A stretch of 64,000 nucleotides of DNA from JABWCQ01 sp964587105 (lineage in GTDB: Bacteria; Electryoneota; RPQS01), in assembly GCA_964587105.1 (NCBI GenBank), contig CAZPKG010000007.1, positions 62,001-126,000 on the forward strand, written 5' to 3'. The position numbers were made by a program, and so were the translations under genes. Below, piece by piece: positions 50,459-59,508 of the stretch. Position 1 is the first letter of the stretch, and every line of letters starts with the position of its first letter. The notes beneath the pieces were generated by a model. It was not told where the DNA came from, ran no database searches, and saw only the letters and a program-made list of their open reading frames with translations.

Positions 50459-52483
50459 TCACTTTTTCAAATACCGGTTAAACCACTCCACATAGGCTTC
50501 CATCCGAGCCACACGTCTGTCCGGCCTGCCGCCGCGCGAGAGCCCGTGTGATTCTTCCGGAAAGCGCAGGAACTCCACTTTGCGGCCACGCGCCTTCAAC
50601 GCGACAAACAATTGTTCCGCCTGCTCAATGGCGCAACGCAAATCAAACTCGCTGTGCACAATCAACAGCGGGTCCTTAATTTTGTCAGCATATGTAAGCG
50701 GCGACATTCTTTCGTAGCCGTCCGGATTGTCCCAATAGTGCCCGCCGAATTCCGTGTGATCATAGAAACCGATATCCGAAGAGCCGTGGAACGACTTTAA
50801 GTCAACAACAGATCGATCCGTCACACCGCAACGGAACCGTCGTGTATGACCGAGTGCCCAGTTAGTCATGTAACCACCGTAACTTCCGCCGCAAATCGCC
50901 ACGCGGTTTTTTGCCACGTACTTTTGTTCATCGAGCCAATCTGCACAGGCTTCAACGTCTTCCCAGTCCTTTGTGCCCCACGCTTGAACAATCGACTCGG
51001 CCCACTTGCGGCCATAGCCTTGACTACCACGCGGATTCGGACACAAAACAACGTAACCTTGCGCCGCCAGCATGTGCATTTCATGGAAGAATACGCGTGC
51101 GTATTGCGTGCGTGGTCCGCCGTGGATAAACAGAATCGCAGGATACTTCTTTCTTGGCGAGAAATCCGGCGGTGTGAACAGGAACGAGTGCACACGCGTC
51201 TTGTCTGTTGAAGGAATCCAAAATTCCTGCACCTTCGCAATATCAATCGAGTTCAGATATTCCTCGTTGTGACGCAGCACACAGCGGAAATCCGCCGACT
51301 TCTGCACGTTGTCACAAACATAGATGTCGCCCAGCGACTTGTAATCTGCGTGTGCCACGACCATGACGTTGTTCTTCAAGTCATAGAGCGCCGCTTGACC
51401 GTGCTTGGTCCAGTAACGCTTTGGCTCTCCGCCGTTAATTGACGTGAAAACAATCGGAGCATCGCCGCGATCCGAAACCGGATAGAAGAAATACTTTGAA
51501 TCCTTCGTCCAGCAAACCCGCGCTTCACCGAAATCGAAACCGATATCGCCAAGCGTCAAATCCATCGCCTGGCGGTCATAATCCGGGGTCAAGTTCTTGA
51601 GTTTGCCGGTGCGCAAATCAATGCGCCACGGATGAACCTGTTCAACTCCCCATGCGTCCTTCTTGTTGTGATGACCGAGATAGATAAGCCATTTTCCGTC
51701 TGGAGAAAAGCTCAAACTGCCTTTTTCACCCTGTGGACCGTCATACGTATTTCGACGTCCACTCTTCAGATTGATAAAGATAATATCATTGTCATAACCG
51801 TTCTGGTCAGGGTCTTTGCTCGTATTCGCGACATAGGCCACAACGTTCGAGTCAGCCGAAATTGCAAACGAGCCGTCATCCGCTTCACCTTTGGTGAGTT
51901 GCGTCCACTTTTTTGACTTCAACTCGAACTTGTAAAGATGATAGCGATCCTGCGGTAAGAAACCGTCACCGTCGAGGCGGTAAAACAACCGCGTGATCTT
52001 TCTCACGACAGGAGTCTTACTCTCCGGCGTCTTTCCATCCGCAATTGCCTTCTCCGCATCCTTGTCCGGATCGGCGTTGCGGAATTTTACGACAAGTGCC
52101 GTATCATCACACGCCCATTCCATTCCAGCCAGCGAGCCGCGACCTTTCCACAACAATTCCGCCACACCACCGCTTCGTGACATGCGGTAAATCCGGTCCT
52201 CGCCTTTTTCATGACGAAAGAACGTTAGCCACATGCCGTCGCGCGACCAAACCGGATTTCGGTCCGAATGATCACCCGAAGTCCATTGCTGTGTTTCTCC
52301 GGTTGTCAAACTTAGAATATGCAGATTGGCAAAAGCCTTGTTCTGCTTATTGTCCGTCCAAGAGCGTGTGTAGGCCGCAAGTTTCCCGTCCGGTGACACC
52401 GCGAGCGACTTGGGCATAACAAACTTCTTGAAATCGTGAATCGAAACCGGGACCTTCTTGGGAGTGCGAGTAGTCTTTGACAT
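50459..52483 (-). CDS. S9-family prolyl oligopeptidase-like peptidase
   Basis: A 674-residue serine peptidase of the acylaminoacyl-peptidase/dipeptidyl-peptidase-like branch. N-terminal beta-propeller (about 20-400, WD40-like PD40 strands such as SFSPDGKWLIYLG). The alpha/beta-hydrolase domain (about 410-674) has HGGPRTQYAR, nucleophile Ser534 in GGSYGGYM, Asp614 in HSEFDLR and His646 in EESHGLS. No signal peptide is evident, so cytoplasmic peptide degradation is likely. It sits alone between tag and corA on the minus strand. Confidence 0.95.
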   Translation of the reverse strand: MSKTTRTPKKVPVSIHDFKKFVMPKSLAVSPDGKLAAYTRSWTDNKQNKAFANLHILSLTTGETQQWTSGDHSDRNPVWSRDGMWLTFFRHEKGEDRIYRMSRSGGVAELLWKGRGSLAGMEWACDDTALVVKFRNADPDKDAEKAIADGKTPESKTPVVRKITRLFYRLDGDGFLPQDRYHLYKFELKSKKWTQLTKGEADDGSFAISADSNVVAYVANTSKDPDQNGYDNDIIFINLKSGRRNTYDGPQGEKGSLSFSPDGKWLIYLGHHNKKDAWGVEQVHPWRIDLRTGKLKNLTPDYDRQAMDLTLGDIGFDFGEARVCWTKDSKYFFYPVSDRGDAPIVFTSINGGEPKRYWTKHGQAALYDLKNNVMVVAHADYKSLGDIYVCDNVQKSADFRCVLRHNEEYLNSIDIAKVQEFWIPSTDKTRVHSFLFTPPDFSPRKKYPAILFIHGGPRTQYARVFFHEMHMLAAQGYVVLCPNPRGSQGYGRKWAESIVQAWGTKDWEDVEACADWLDEQKYVAKNRVAICGGSYGGYMTNWALGHTRRFRCGVTDRSVVDLKSFHGSSDIGFYDHTEFGGHYWDNPDGYERMSPLTYADKIKDPLLIVHSEFDLRCAIEQAEQLFVALKARGRKVEFLRFPEESHGLSRGGRPDRRVARMEAYVEWFNRYLKK

Positions 52484-52591
52484 GGAAGGGTTACAAAGAG
52501 AAGTAGTTGAATAAAAGAAAAGAGAACATTAGATCAAGACAGAATATCTCGAGCGCAAGCGTCAGCGCAATGGGTTCAGCGTTCACGCTGG

Positions 52592-53686
52592 TCAGAGCCA
52601 TCTTTGCCGTTTGAAATAAATCATCATTCCAACAGCACAAACAGTCATAAATCCCAACGCGGTAAAATATCCGTAGTGCCAGCGCAATTCCGGCATGTTG
52701 TCGAAGTTCATCCCCCAAACTCCAACCAAAAACGTCAACGGCAAGAACACCGTCGAGAACACCGTCAGCACCCGCATCACGTCATTCTGCCTGAGCGACA
52801 ACCGCGAGAGATACACTTCAAGCGACGCCGTCTCCAAATCGCGCAGCATATCAATGGATTCCGCCACATGCAGCGTATGATCATACACGTCGCGGAAATA
52901 TGCCCGCGTCACTGGATGAATCAACTGTGATTCCCGCCGCTCAAGCGCGCTTAAGACGTCTCTGAGCGGCAAGATACTTTTGCGCAGCATGAGCAACTCC
53001 TGCCGCGTGTCAAATATCTCCGGCAAAATATCACGGTCGCTTGGTGAATCCAACACTCGCGCTTGCAGCGATTCGAGCCGGTCGTCCACGTCATCTAACA
53101 CGATGAAGTATTGATCCACCAGCATATCGAGCATCCGGTAGAGCAGATAGTCTGCTCCGTTGGCGCGAGCCATCCCCTGTCCGATCCGCAGCCGTTCCCG
53201 AATCACGGCAAACTCCGACGGCGGCAATTCGCAAAACGTAAAGATAAATCCCTTGCCCAACGCAATCGCAAGCTGCGCGTCTTCGAGAACTTGAGTCTCC
53301 TTGTTGCGCTCGAAGTCCCGCACAAACACGATCAACTGATCGCCGTCTTCTTCAAGCTTCGTCCGCTGGTTCGTGTTGGCAATGTCTTCCACCAACAGAG
53401 GATGCAGCTTAAGCTGATGACCAATCGTCTCAAGCAGCTTGGTATCGGCGAGTCCCTCTAAATCAATCCACTTCACGCCCGGCAATTCCAAGAACGCCGG
53501 AATCTCTTGCGGACTCGTCAGGATCTTCTCTTCAAAACTTTCGGAATCATATCGCACCGCCCGGAGAACGGGACTCTCTGTTCTCGTCTGCCCTCCATAC
53601 ACAACGCTTTCCGGCGGCAATCCGGCTTTGTGCGGTGAAGGAACAGATTTGCGTTTTCTGCGGTTGCGAGATTTCGGCTGCGTCAT
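52592..53686 (-). CDS. corA: CorA-family magnesium/cobalt transporter
   Basis: A 364-residue divalent-cation channel. A long soluble N-terminal domain (about 1-300) is followed by two membrane helices near the end. The signature GMN is at 325-327 (VWGMNFDNMPEL), with FLPLTFLVG before it in the first helix. Length is slightly above typical because of a basic N-terminal extension (RNRRKRKS). It would form pentameric channels for magnesium uptake. It starts 12 bp after the zinc-ribbon membrane gene on the same strand, so co-transcription is likely. Confidence 0.95.
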   Translation of the reverse strand: MTQPKSRNRRKRKSVPSPHKAGLPPESVVYGGQTRTESPVLRAVRYDSESFEEKILTSPQEIPAFLELPGVKWIDLEGLADTKLLETIGHQLKLHPLLVEDIANTNQRTKLEEDGDQLIVFVRDFERNKETQVLEDAQLAIALGKGFIFTFCELPPSEFAVIRERLRIGQGMARANGADYLLYRMLDMLVDQYFIVLDDVDDRLESLQARVLDSPSDRDILPEIFDTRQELLMLRKSILPLRDVLSALERRESQLIHPVTRAYFRDVYDHTLHVAESIDMLRDLETASLEVYLSRLSLRQNDVMRVLTVFSTVFLPLTFLVGVWGMNFDNMPELRWHYGYFTALGFMTVCAVGMMIYFKRQRWL

Positions 53687-53698
53687 CGTGGATAGGAT

Positions 53699-54466
53699 TT
53701 ATCCGACTCGTCCCGTTGCCCGATTAATTAGCTCATTGAACATTGACACCAGCGTCGAATCCGCAAACCAATAGTAGATCCACTGATTCTGCATCATCCA
53801 ATAGAAAATCAGCGCCGACACCGGAACCATCACCAGCACATAGTAACCGTGATGACGGTGATCCAACCGTTCGCCCGCGCCGATCTCCGTCAGGAACGAC
53901 CACACGCGCTCGTCTTCGTAGTCGGGCTCTTGCAGCACCAGCGCAAGGTAGGCCCACAAAATCGCAATCGGCAGAGTGAATAACAGCACGGTAAGCGGGA
54001 ACATCACAAAGAACTGATTCGCTCCGATGAGCACAAAATCAAGTCCCAATCCCAACGCGATGCCGACAGCCGTAAAAATCTTGTACTGCGTAATCTGCGG
54101 ACGTTCACGCCTCAAAATTCTCGGCGCTCCCAGCATCAGCGGGACATAGATGCGCGAAATGATCGATGCAAACGCCGCCAAATAGTACAGCGATAGCCCG
54201 AACATGATCGGATGTCCGCTGATAAAATTCAGAAACGACGAGTGCCTTCCCGCCAATTGTCCGATCATCGCGCCGACGACGCAAATCACTAAAAGCATGT
54301 AGAACCACCACCATTTGCCTCGGTCTTCCAACCAAAGCACAAACGTGTTGCGTTCTCCTTCACTCTTGCGGCGGAGCGGGCGGAAACAATGCGGACACTT
54401 CGTCTTGAGACGGGCTTTCCACGGAATAACGTGTTGGCAATGCGGGCAGAGCTTCTTGGAAGTCAT
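53699..54466 (-). CDS. Zinc-ribbon multipass membrane protein
   Basis: A 255-residue protein. Two CPHC-type Cys pairs in the first 30 residues (CPHCQHVIPW and CPHCFRPL) form a zinc ribbon. Five or six membrane segments follow (from about residue 50 to 235). ATG 54466 is taken as the start because the zinc ribbon begins there; an upstream in-frame start adds 28 residues of no clear origin. It precedes corA by 12 bp. The family is unknown, possibly a membrane regulator or transporter accessory. Confidence 0.6.
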   Translation of the reverse strand: MTSKKLCPHCQHVIPWKARLKTKCPHCFRPLRRKSEGERNTFVLWLEDRGKWWWFYMLLVICVVGAMIGQLAGRHSSFLNFISGHPIMFGLSLYYLAAFASIISRIYVPLMLGAPRILRRERPQITQYKIFTAVGIALGLGLDFVLIGANQFFVMFPLTVLLFTLPIAILWAYLALVLQEPDYEDERVWSFLTEIGAGERLDHRHHGYYVLVMVPVSALIFYWMMQNQWIYYWFADSTLVSMFNELINRATGRVG

Positions 54467-54558
54467 GGTCGGCTGGGGCAAAGTGGCAGGTGGAAACTCG
54501 CAAAGGAGCTTGTAATCCAACAAAATACCGACTCCCAACCGGATATGCAACTTCTTTA

Positions 54559-54703
54559 TTTCCCCCCAGTCCTCTGGGGGGATACAGGGGGGTAAAATGT
54601 ATAGCTTTTCGCCGAGCGGGGATTAAGCGAAGCGGTTCCCCGCCGTAATCCCATAGAGTATCGCCGAGCCGGGTTAAGGTCCGCCGCAACCCGGCCGGAA
54701 TCT
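54559..54703. repeat. Three stacked palindromic repeats
   Basis: C-run/G-run element at 54559-54594, then two GGGGATTAAGCGAAGCGGTTCCCC-type palindromes (in parts GGGGATTAAG and CGGTTCCCC) at 54610-54650 and 54662-54703. All intergenic, within the non-coding stretch 54467-54908. Confidence 0.6.
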
Positions 54704-54823
54704 GCCACCTTCCCCGCCAAAACGTCACAACATCCGCCAAACTGACATTCGACTCTGTCAATTCAACAGACCGCTTGAATATCATCGAATATCTAAATAT
54801 CAAAATAAAAACAACTTAACGAG

Positions 54824-54840
54824 TTGGCATCTCCCTTGCC
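54824..54840 (+). promoter_or_regulatory. Sigma-54-like -24/-12 promoter of hsp20
   Basis: TTGGCA then CTTGCC: GG at 54826-54827 and GC at 54838-54839 are exactly 10 bases apart, the RpoN spacing. It is 70 bp upstream of the Hsp20 start. No RpoN or activator gene is in view. Confidence 0.5.
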
Positions 54841-54908
54841 TTAGGGTCATGTGTACGCACATTCACATCAACCATCACAAATCACATAGATCAGAACTGG
54901 AGAACAAA

Positions 54909-55346
54909 ATGAAGATCACGAAGTACATTCCCCGCACGATGGGTCAGAATTATCCCTTGAACAACCTCGATGAAGCTCTGAATGAGCTGATGGGTTGGAA
55001 CAAGGGCAATGTCATGCGCAGTTGGGCGCCCGATGTGGACATCGCCGAAAATCCCGACAGCTACGAAATCCACGCCGAACTTCCGGGTATGCGTGAAGAG
55101 GACATCAGCTTGACCCTGAACAACAATGTCCTCACCATTTCCGGTGAAAAGAAGCGCGAAGTCAAGGAAGAGAAGGACAATTTCGTCCGCGTCGAGCGCA
55201 GCTATGGCAAGTTCGAGCGCAGTTTCAGCTTGCCCAACAACATCGCCGCCGAGCGCGTAGCCGCCAACTACTCCGACGGCGTCCTGAAGATCACTCTTCC
55301 CAAGTCCGAAGAGGCCAAAAGCCGCACCATCAAAGTCACCAAGTAG
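54909..55346 (+). CDS. Small heat-shock protein Hsp20
   Basis: A 145-residue alpha-crystallin-type chaperone that holds unfolding proteins in the cytoplasm. N-terminal variable arm (1-40), alpha-crystallin domain (about 42-135) beginning WAPDVDIAENPDSYEIHAELPG, with the GVLKITLPK strand and a short C-terminal tail that carries the IxI-like SRTIKVTK. ATG 54909 with GGAG upstream is preferred over an in-frame start 20 residues earlier (no RBS). A sigma-54-like promoter precedes it and a terminator follows. Confidence 0.95.
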   Translation: MKITKYIPRTMGQNYPLNNLDEALNELMGWNKGNVMRSWAPDVDIAENPDSYEIHAELPGMREEDISLTLNNNVLTISGEKKREVKEEKDNFVRVERSYGKFERSFSLPNNIAAERVAANYSDGVLKITLPKSEEAKSRTIKVTK

Positions 55347-55398
55347 CGCCTATCAAGCGCAATCAGCCCTCTCTCAGCGGGGGCGAGGGATAACATAA

Positions 55399-55436
55399 AC
55401 AAAGCGCGAGCCCAGGGACGAGGCTCGCGCTTTTGT
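55399..55436 (+). terminator. Rho-independent terminator after hsp20
   Basis: GCGCGAGCC (55404-55412) pairs with GGCTCGCGC (55422-55430), then TTTTGTT. Confidence 0.9.
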
Positions 55437-55514
55437 TATTCTATATTGTAGTAACGGTTCTTACCCGCCCTCATCCAATGTAGTCGCGGCGGCAGGTGTC
55501 GCGTGCTTAACAAG

Positions 55515-56080
55515 CACTCGCCTGCTCCGTACAACGAGAATGTTTAACACCTTGTCATCCTGAAGCCGCNNNNNNNNNNNNNNNNNNNNNNNNNNNNNNN
55601 NNNNNNNNNNNNNNNNNNNNNNNNNNNNNNNNNNNNNNNNNNNNNNNNNNNNNNNNNNNNNNNNNNNNNCACTCGCCTGCTCCGTACAACGAGAATGTTT
55701 AACACCTTGTCATCCTGAAGCCGCTGCGGCTGAAGGATCTCGCCAAGCACCCCAACAATCCCAATCGCAACCACTGTAGGGGCGGCAGGCGTGCCGCCTG
55801 AGCCAAGCAGGATATAAGATGTTTAACAACTTGTCATCCCGCAGCGTAGTGAAGGATCTCGCCAAGCGCCACGAAAATCTTCGCACATCCAACAATGTCC
55901 AATCACCTTGTCATCCTGAAGCCGCCGCGGCTGAAGGATCTCGCCAAGCAACCCAACAATGAAAAGTGCAACCCACAATGTCAAACGTCTTGTCATTCTG
56001 AAGGTTTCAGCAGAAACCTGAAGAACCCCTCCGATCTCCCCCAAAATCGCCGCAACTTTGGGGGGATTAAGGGGGGCTTC
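55515..56080. repeat. Cluster of intergenic repeats around the gap
   Basis: Copies of the CTTGTCATCCTGAAGCCGC...GAAGGATCTCGCC-type element (written in parts) at 55552 (cut by the gap), 55706-55748, 55830-55867, 55907-55949 and a diverged 55988-56027. A C-run/G-run palindrome follows at 56035-56079. No gene is supported in this stretch; the minus-strand frames at 55710-56044 are repeat translations. Confidence 0.75.
55570..55669. other. Assembly gap (100 N)
   Basis: Exactly 100 N bases. The 55 bases before (55515-55569) and after (55670-55724) the run are identical, so the join probably reflects an unresolved repeat or overlap rather than a real 100-bp distance. Confidence 0.98.
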
Positions 56081-56082
56081 CG

Positions 56083-57071
56083 CTATTTCAACAAAACCAC
56101 CTTCTTCAAAACAGATCGCTCCCCCGCCGCCGCCCTCAAAAAATAAACCCCACTCGACAACTCCGCCGGCGCAGCATAAGAAATCGTAGATGACGAAAGC
56201 TTCCCCCGATAAACCACATCCAACTCTCTCCCCAACAAATCATAAAGCGAAAGCGTCACATCCCGGTGCAACGGCACATCCAGCGAAATCGTGAGCGTTG
56301 AGTTGAAGGGGTTGGGATAAACCTGAATCAAATTGTGATCAGCAGGCAAAAGTGAAGGCGGTATTTCCCTGCCGACCGGGAGCATTGGAAAGTATCCAGC
56401 ACAGGCGAGATGTACACCATTCCGTCCGTGAACGGAGAATCCCGACCATCACGAATTGCATTGTGAATACGGGCGGTGTCTGTATTCCAATTGAAACAAT
56501 TGTACGGCATCGCGATATCAGTGGAATCGCTGTTATATATGAAGTGGCCAAAGGGCTGACCGAAGAAACATTGACTGATATTGGCAGGTACGCCCTGGCA
56601 CTGCAGCCAGATTTGGCTGCCATTGCGCCTGGGGGTGAACTCACAATTATAGATTCGCGCCGGTCCCCCATAAACACGAACCAAATCCTGTAGAATGGCG
56701 AACGGATCTCCTATGATTGACAACCCAATTATCTCTGCTGAGCCGTGCAATTGGACGATCGAGTTGTTTGGCTGAGTAAGAAAATTCGCAATAGTAACGC
56801 CGCCATGTGTCTCAGGATATACCACGACACCTGATTTGACTGAAATCTCATAGGAATGCTCGTAGTAGCCGTTATGAACGAAGACACTATCCCCGGCCAC
56901 AGCAGTGTCGCAAGCCACCTTGACGGAAGTGAAGTCCCCACTCCCATCCTGCGCCACCACCCATGTTCGCGCTCCTGCCTCACTTCCCCCCACCAACAAA
57001 AGCGCGAACCCCACCCGCTTCAAAAGATTGAATACAGATAGAATTCGCGTAAGAAGAAAATCACACTTCAT
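56083..57071 (-). pseudogene. Frameshifted secreted beta-helix protein with type IX sorting tail
   Basis: Two minus-strand frames that form one protein. Frame 1 (57071 to about 56385): signal peptide then a parallel beta-helix (ARTWVVAQDGSGDFTSVKVACD in parts, EIIGLSIIGD, RIYNCEF). Frame 2 (about 56385 to 56083): a type A C-terminal sorting domain with QVYPNPFNSTLTISL, SLYDLLGRELD and LSSGVYFLR, ending KKVVLLK. The frames differ by one base and switch near 56383-56390, between VLDTFQ and PVGREIPP. No slippery site is seen. Either a one-base error or a real loss. Start at 57071 because a signal peptide begins there. Confidence 0.75.
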
Positions 57072-57116
57072 GCTACAATCTACGCCCACCCCCGCAATTA
57101 CGCAAGTGCCTCAGAT

Positions 57117-57210
57117 CTCCCCCCAAAGTTGCCGCAACTTTGGGGGGATTAAGGGGGGCTTCTGCGTCCGCCGAGCCGGGTTAAGGTCTGCCGCAACCCG
57201 GCCGGAATCT
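57117..57210. repeat. C-run/G-run palindrome plus GCCGAGCCGGG palindrome
   Basis: Two repeats joined: 57117-57161 and 57169-57210. Same families as at 54559-54703. Rest of 57072-57637 holds a candidate promoter only. Confidence 0.6.
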
Positions 57211-57295
57211 GGGGTACGCCTCCCCAACCCCGCATTTTTTACCCAACTCCAGCCAAGTCAAGAGCTTGTTAAGTTCAATAAAACGAAAATAACAC

Positions 57296-57324
57296 TTGCG
57301 CATACGTTCAAAATTTCGTATATC
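57296..57324 (+). promoter_or_regulatory. Candidate promoter upstream of the fusion gene
   Basis: TTGCGC (57296-57301), 17 bases, TATATC (57319-57324). An AAGGAG follows at 57344-57349 with a possible 22-codon GTG leader frame (57360-57428). The leader would be about 300 bases before the gene. Confidence 0.35.
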
Positions 57325-57637
57325 ATAGGAATTGAAAAATAACAAGGAGATAGGACTTTGTGAAAGAAGGTGCACCCCCAAAAATCAAACCTCTGTTAAT
57401 CCAACACTCCCGTTCCGACAATTGTTAGGATTAAACACAGAAACAAGCTCTTACCCAGCGAGCTTCCCGCCGCTTTCCAACCTCAACATCACGTCGCCTC
57501 CCGCCCACCGCAATTTGCATTGCCCGTTTTCATCTCTCGCATAATCATCAAATAAGACTTCGGCCCGCCACTTGCCAAATTCTCACCAGCACGATGTGTG
57601 ATGTGATGAATGATGAATATGTATTGGGGAGTTAACG

Positions 57638-59116
57638 ATGGCAATCAGAGTCTCAACCGATTTAGGCTTCAAACAGACAGCCGGTCGAAATTTTCACCGC
57701 GCTCTTTGGTCTGAACACGACGGCTCACAACTCGCCGATGTGTACGACTCGATGTTCCAAAAACGCGCGACGGAATATCCCGAAGCGTTGACACTCGAGT
57801 TCTGGGCCAACCATCCCGTAACTCAAGAAGCCAAACGCCCCGGCGTGCTGGGCCGTCACGTGCTCGATGTCGGTTGCGGCACCGGTGAAGTGGATATCCA
57901 TCTCGCGCGCGCTGGCTTCGAGATTGCCGCCTACGATCTCTCGCCCGTAGCGTTGCGTGTCGCCGAAACTCACTTGCAAAACGAGCCTGCCTCCGTGCGT
58001 ACGCGCGTGCGTACTGTGTTAGGCGTCGAAGGTCCGCTTCCCTTCAAAGATCAGGAGTTCGACTCCGTCTTATTGTCGCATGTGCTCGAACACGTCGCGC
58101 ATCCGGCCAAATTGCTGAAAGAGATCGCCCGCGTGTTAAAACCCGGCGGCGCGCTTCTGGTGTTGACGCCGCATCTTCACGCCTACGACGATCCCACGCA
58201 CGTTCACCACTTCACACTTGAAACACTCACATCGTTGCTGTCAAACTACTTCGAGGATTTGTCCGCGCAGGAGATTGACAACGGTCAACAGCTTTGCGTG
58301 CGCTGCAGTAACTCCGACGCGCGTCGCTATCCGCGCATCATCTGTCAAATGCGCATCAAGAACGAAGCGCGCTGGCTGAAAGATGTGCTGGATCAGATTG
58401 CGCTGGTGGCAGACGGAATCGTGATCTTGGATGACGGCTCAACGGACGAGACTCCGCAGATTTGCCAAGCTCATCCGGCGGTAATTGAGTATCACTATCA
58501 GGACAACCCGCAGCTTGACGAAGTGCGTGACAAGAATCTGCTGCTCGAAATGGCATTGCGGCACCATCCCGAGTGGGTGCTGTGCATGGACGGCGACGAA
58601 CTGTTGGAAGACACAGCCACCGAGCGCATCCTGACCGCGATACGCCACTGTCCACAGCATGTCTCGACGCTCGATCTGTTGTTCCTGTATATGTGGGATG
58701 ACCTGAACCACTACCGCACCGACGGAATCTACCGCCGTATCTTTCACCACCGCCTGTTCTCGTTGGCCGGTCAGGAAACCGAGCGCTTGAGCTTCACGCC
58801 TTCAGCGCACGGTGGAAATCTGCATTGCGAAAGCGTGCCGCCGAATCTGCTCGGTCAGTCGGCGGAGATTGACGTGCGCATCAAGCATTTGGGCTACATG
58901 CACAAGTCCGACCGCGAGCGCAAATATCAGTGGTACTGCCAACACGATCCCCGGCACGCCGCACAAGATTACTACGAGCACCTACTCGATCAACCGCACA
59001 TGACGATCGAAACATGGCAAGATCGTCCACGCCGCAAAACGGTTGCACCACAACCAACCAAGCCGCAAAAGTTAACACCCGCTCAGCTTCGACTATTGGA
59101 TGCCGTCTGCGCATAG
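57638..59116 (+). CDS. Methyltransferase-glycosyltransferase (GT2) fusion
   Basis: A 492-residue two-domain protein. Residues about 1-225 are a class I SAM methyltransferase: VLDVGCGTGEVD (motif I, 76-86), LPFKDQEFDSVLLSHVLEH (in parts) and a motif near ARVLKPGGALLVLTP. Residues about 232-470 are a family 2 glycosyltransferase with DDGSTD (265-270), DGDE (318-321) and YRRIFHHR later. It would modify glycans or lipids in the cytoplasm, perhaps for surface polysaccharide. GGGGAG lies six bases before the ATG. No other glycan genes are adjacent, so the product is unknown. Confidence 0.9.
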   Translation: MAIRVSTDLGFKQTAGRNFHRALWSEHDGSQLADVYDSMFQKRATEYPEALTLEFWANHPVTQEAKRPGVLGRHVLDVGCGTGEVDIHLARAGFEIAAYDLSPVALRVAETHLQNEPASVRTRVRTVLGVEGPLPFKDQEFDSVLLSHVLEHVAHPAKLLKEIARVLKPGGALLVLTPHLHAYDDPTHVHHFTLETLTSLLSNYFEDLSAQEIDNGQQLCVRCSNSDARRYPRIICQMRIKNEARWLKDVLDQIALVADGIVILDDGSTDETPQICQAHPAVIEYHYQDNPQLDEVRDKNLLLEMALRHHPEWVLCMDGDELLEDTATERILTAIRHCPQHVSTLDLLFLYMWDDLNHYRTDGIYRRIFHHRLFSLAGQETERLSFTPSAHGGNLHCESVPPNLLGQSAEIDVRIKHLGYMHKSDRERKYQWYCQHDPRHAAQDYYEHLLDQPHMTIETWQDRPRRKTVAPQPTKPQKLTPAQLRLLDAVCA

Positions 59117-59192
59117 CGCGCATTCCAGCTAAACAGAGAAGCGGCCTCAACAATCGTTAAGGCCGCGCGATTCTCTCCCTGTCGTAAATAGA

Positions 59193-59456
59193 CTACTCCT
59201 CCTGAGTCTTCTCTCCGTCCATCCTGCGGATCATGTTGTGCATCGCGGTCATCAGCATCGAAAAGCTGACATGGTAAAGCCCAAGCAGAATGCTCAGCGC
59301 GACCGTGAACACTCCTGCCAGACGAACAAGTGATTCGCCCATTGTTGCAATCAGCAAACCCGCAATCGTTCCAAAGACAACCACAACATAACCGACGGAT
59401 TGCAAGACCTGCGACATGCGATCGAAACTGCGCCACGAAAATACCGGCTGCTCCAT
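59193..59456 (-). CDS. Small two-helix membrane protein of the NrfD operon
   Basis: An 87-residue protein with two membrane segments (about 20-40 and 46-68), the second flanked by HVSFSML and HNMIRRM, and a charged C-terminus (DGEKTQEE). AGGAGG lies five bases before its ATG. It is last in the minus-strand run after NrfD (52-bp gap), so it is probably a small subunit or assembly factor of that complex. No family recognised. Confidence 0.6.
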   Translation of the reverse strand: MEQPVFSWRSFDRMSQVLQSVGYVVVVFGTIAGLLIATMGESLVRLAGVFTVALSILLGLYHVSFSMLMTAMHNMIRRMDGEKTQEE

Positions 59457-59508
59457 AAGAACCTCCTGAAATGGTTTTCGTACACTCCGCGCGATGCGAG
59501 ATTCAAAT

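Noticed and set aside
55710..56044. Minus-strand frames reading HPERSEG-like peptides
   Set aside because: They are translations of the intergenic repeat family; no real genes.
57332..57544. 70-codon plus-strand frame before the fusion gene
   Set aside because: Starts with TTG inside the possible leader, Pro/Ser-rich, no RBS match. Most likely non-coding.
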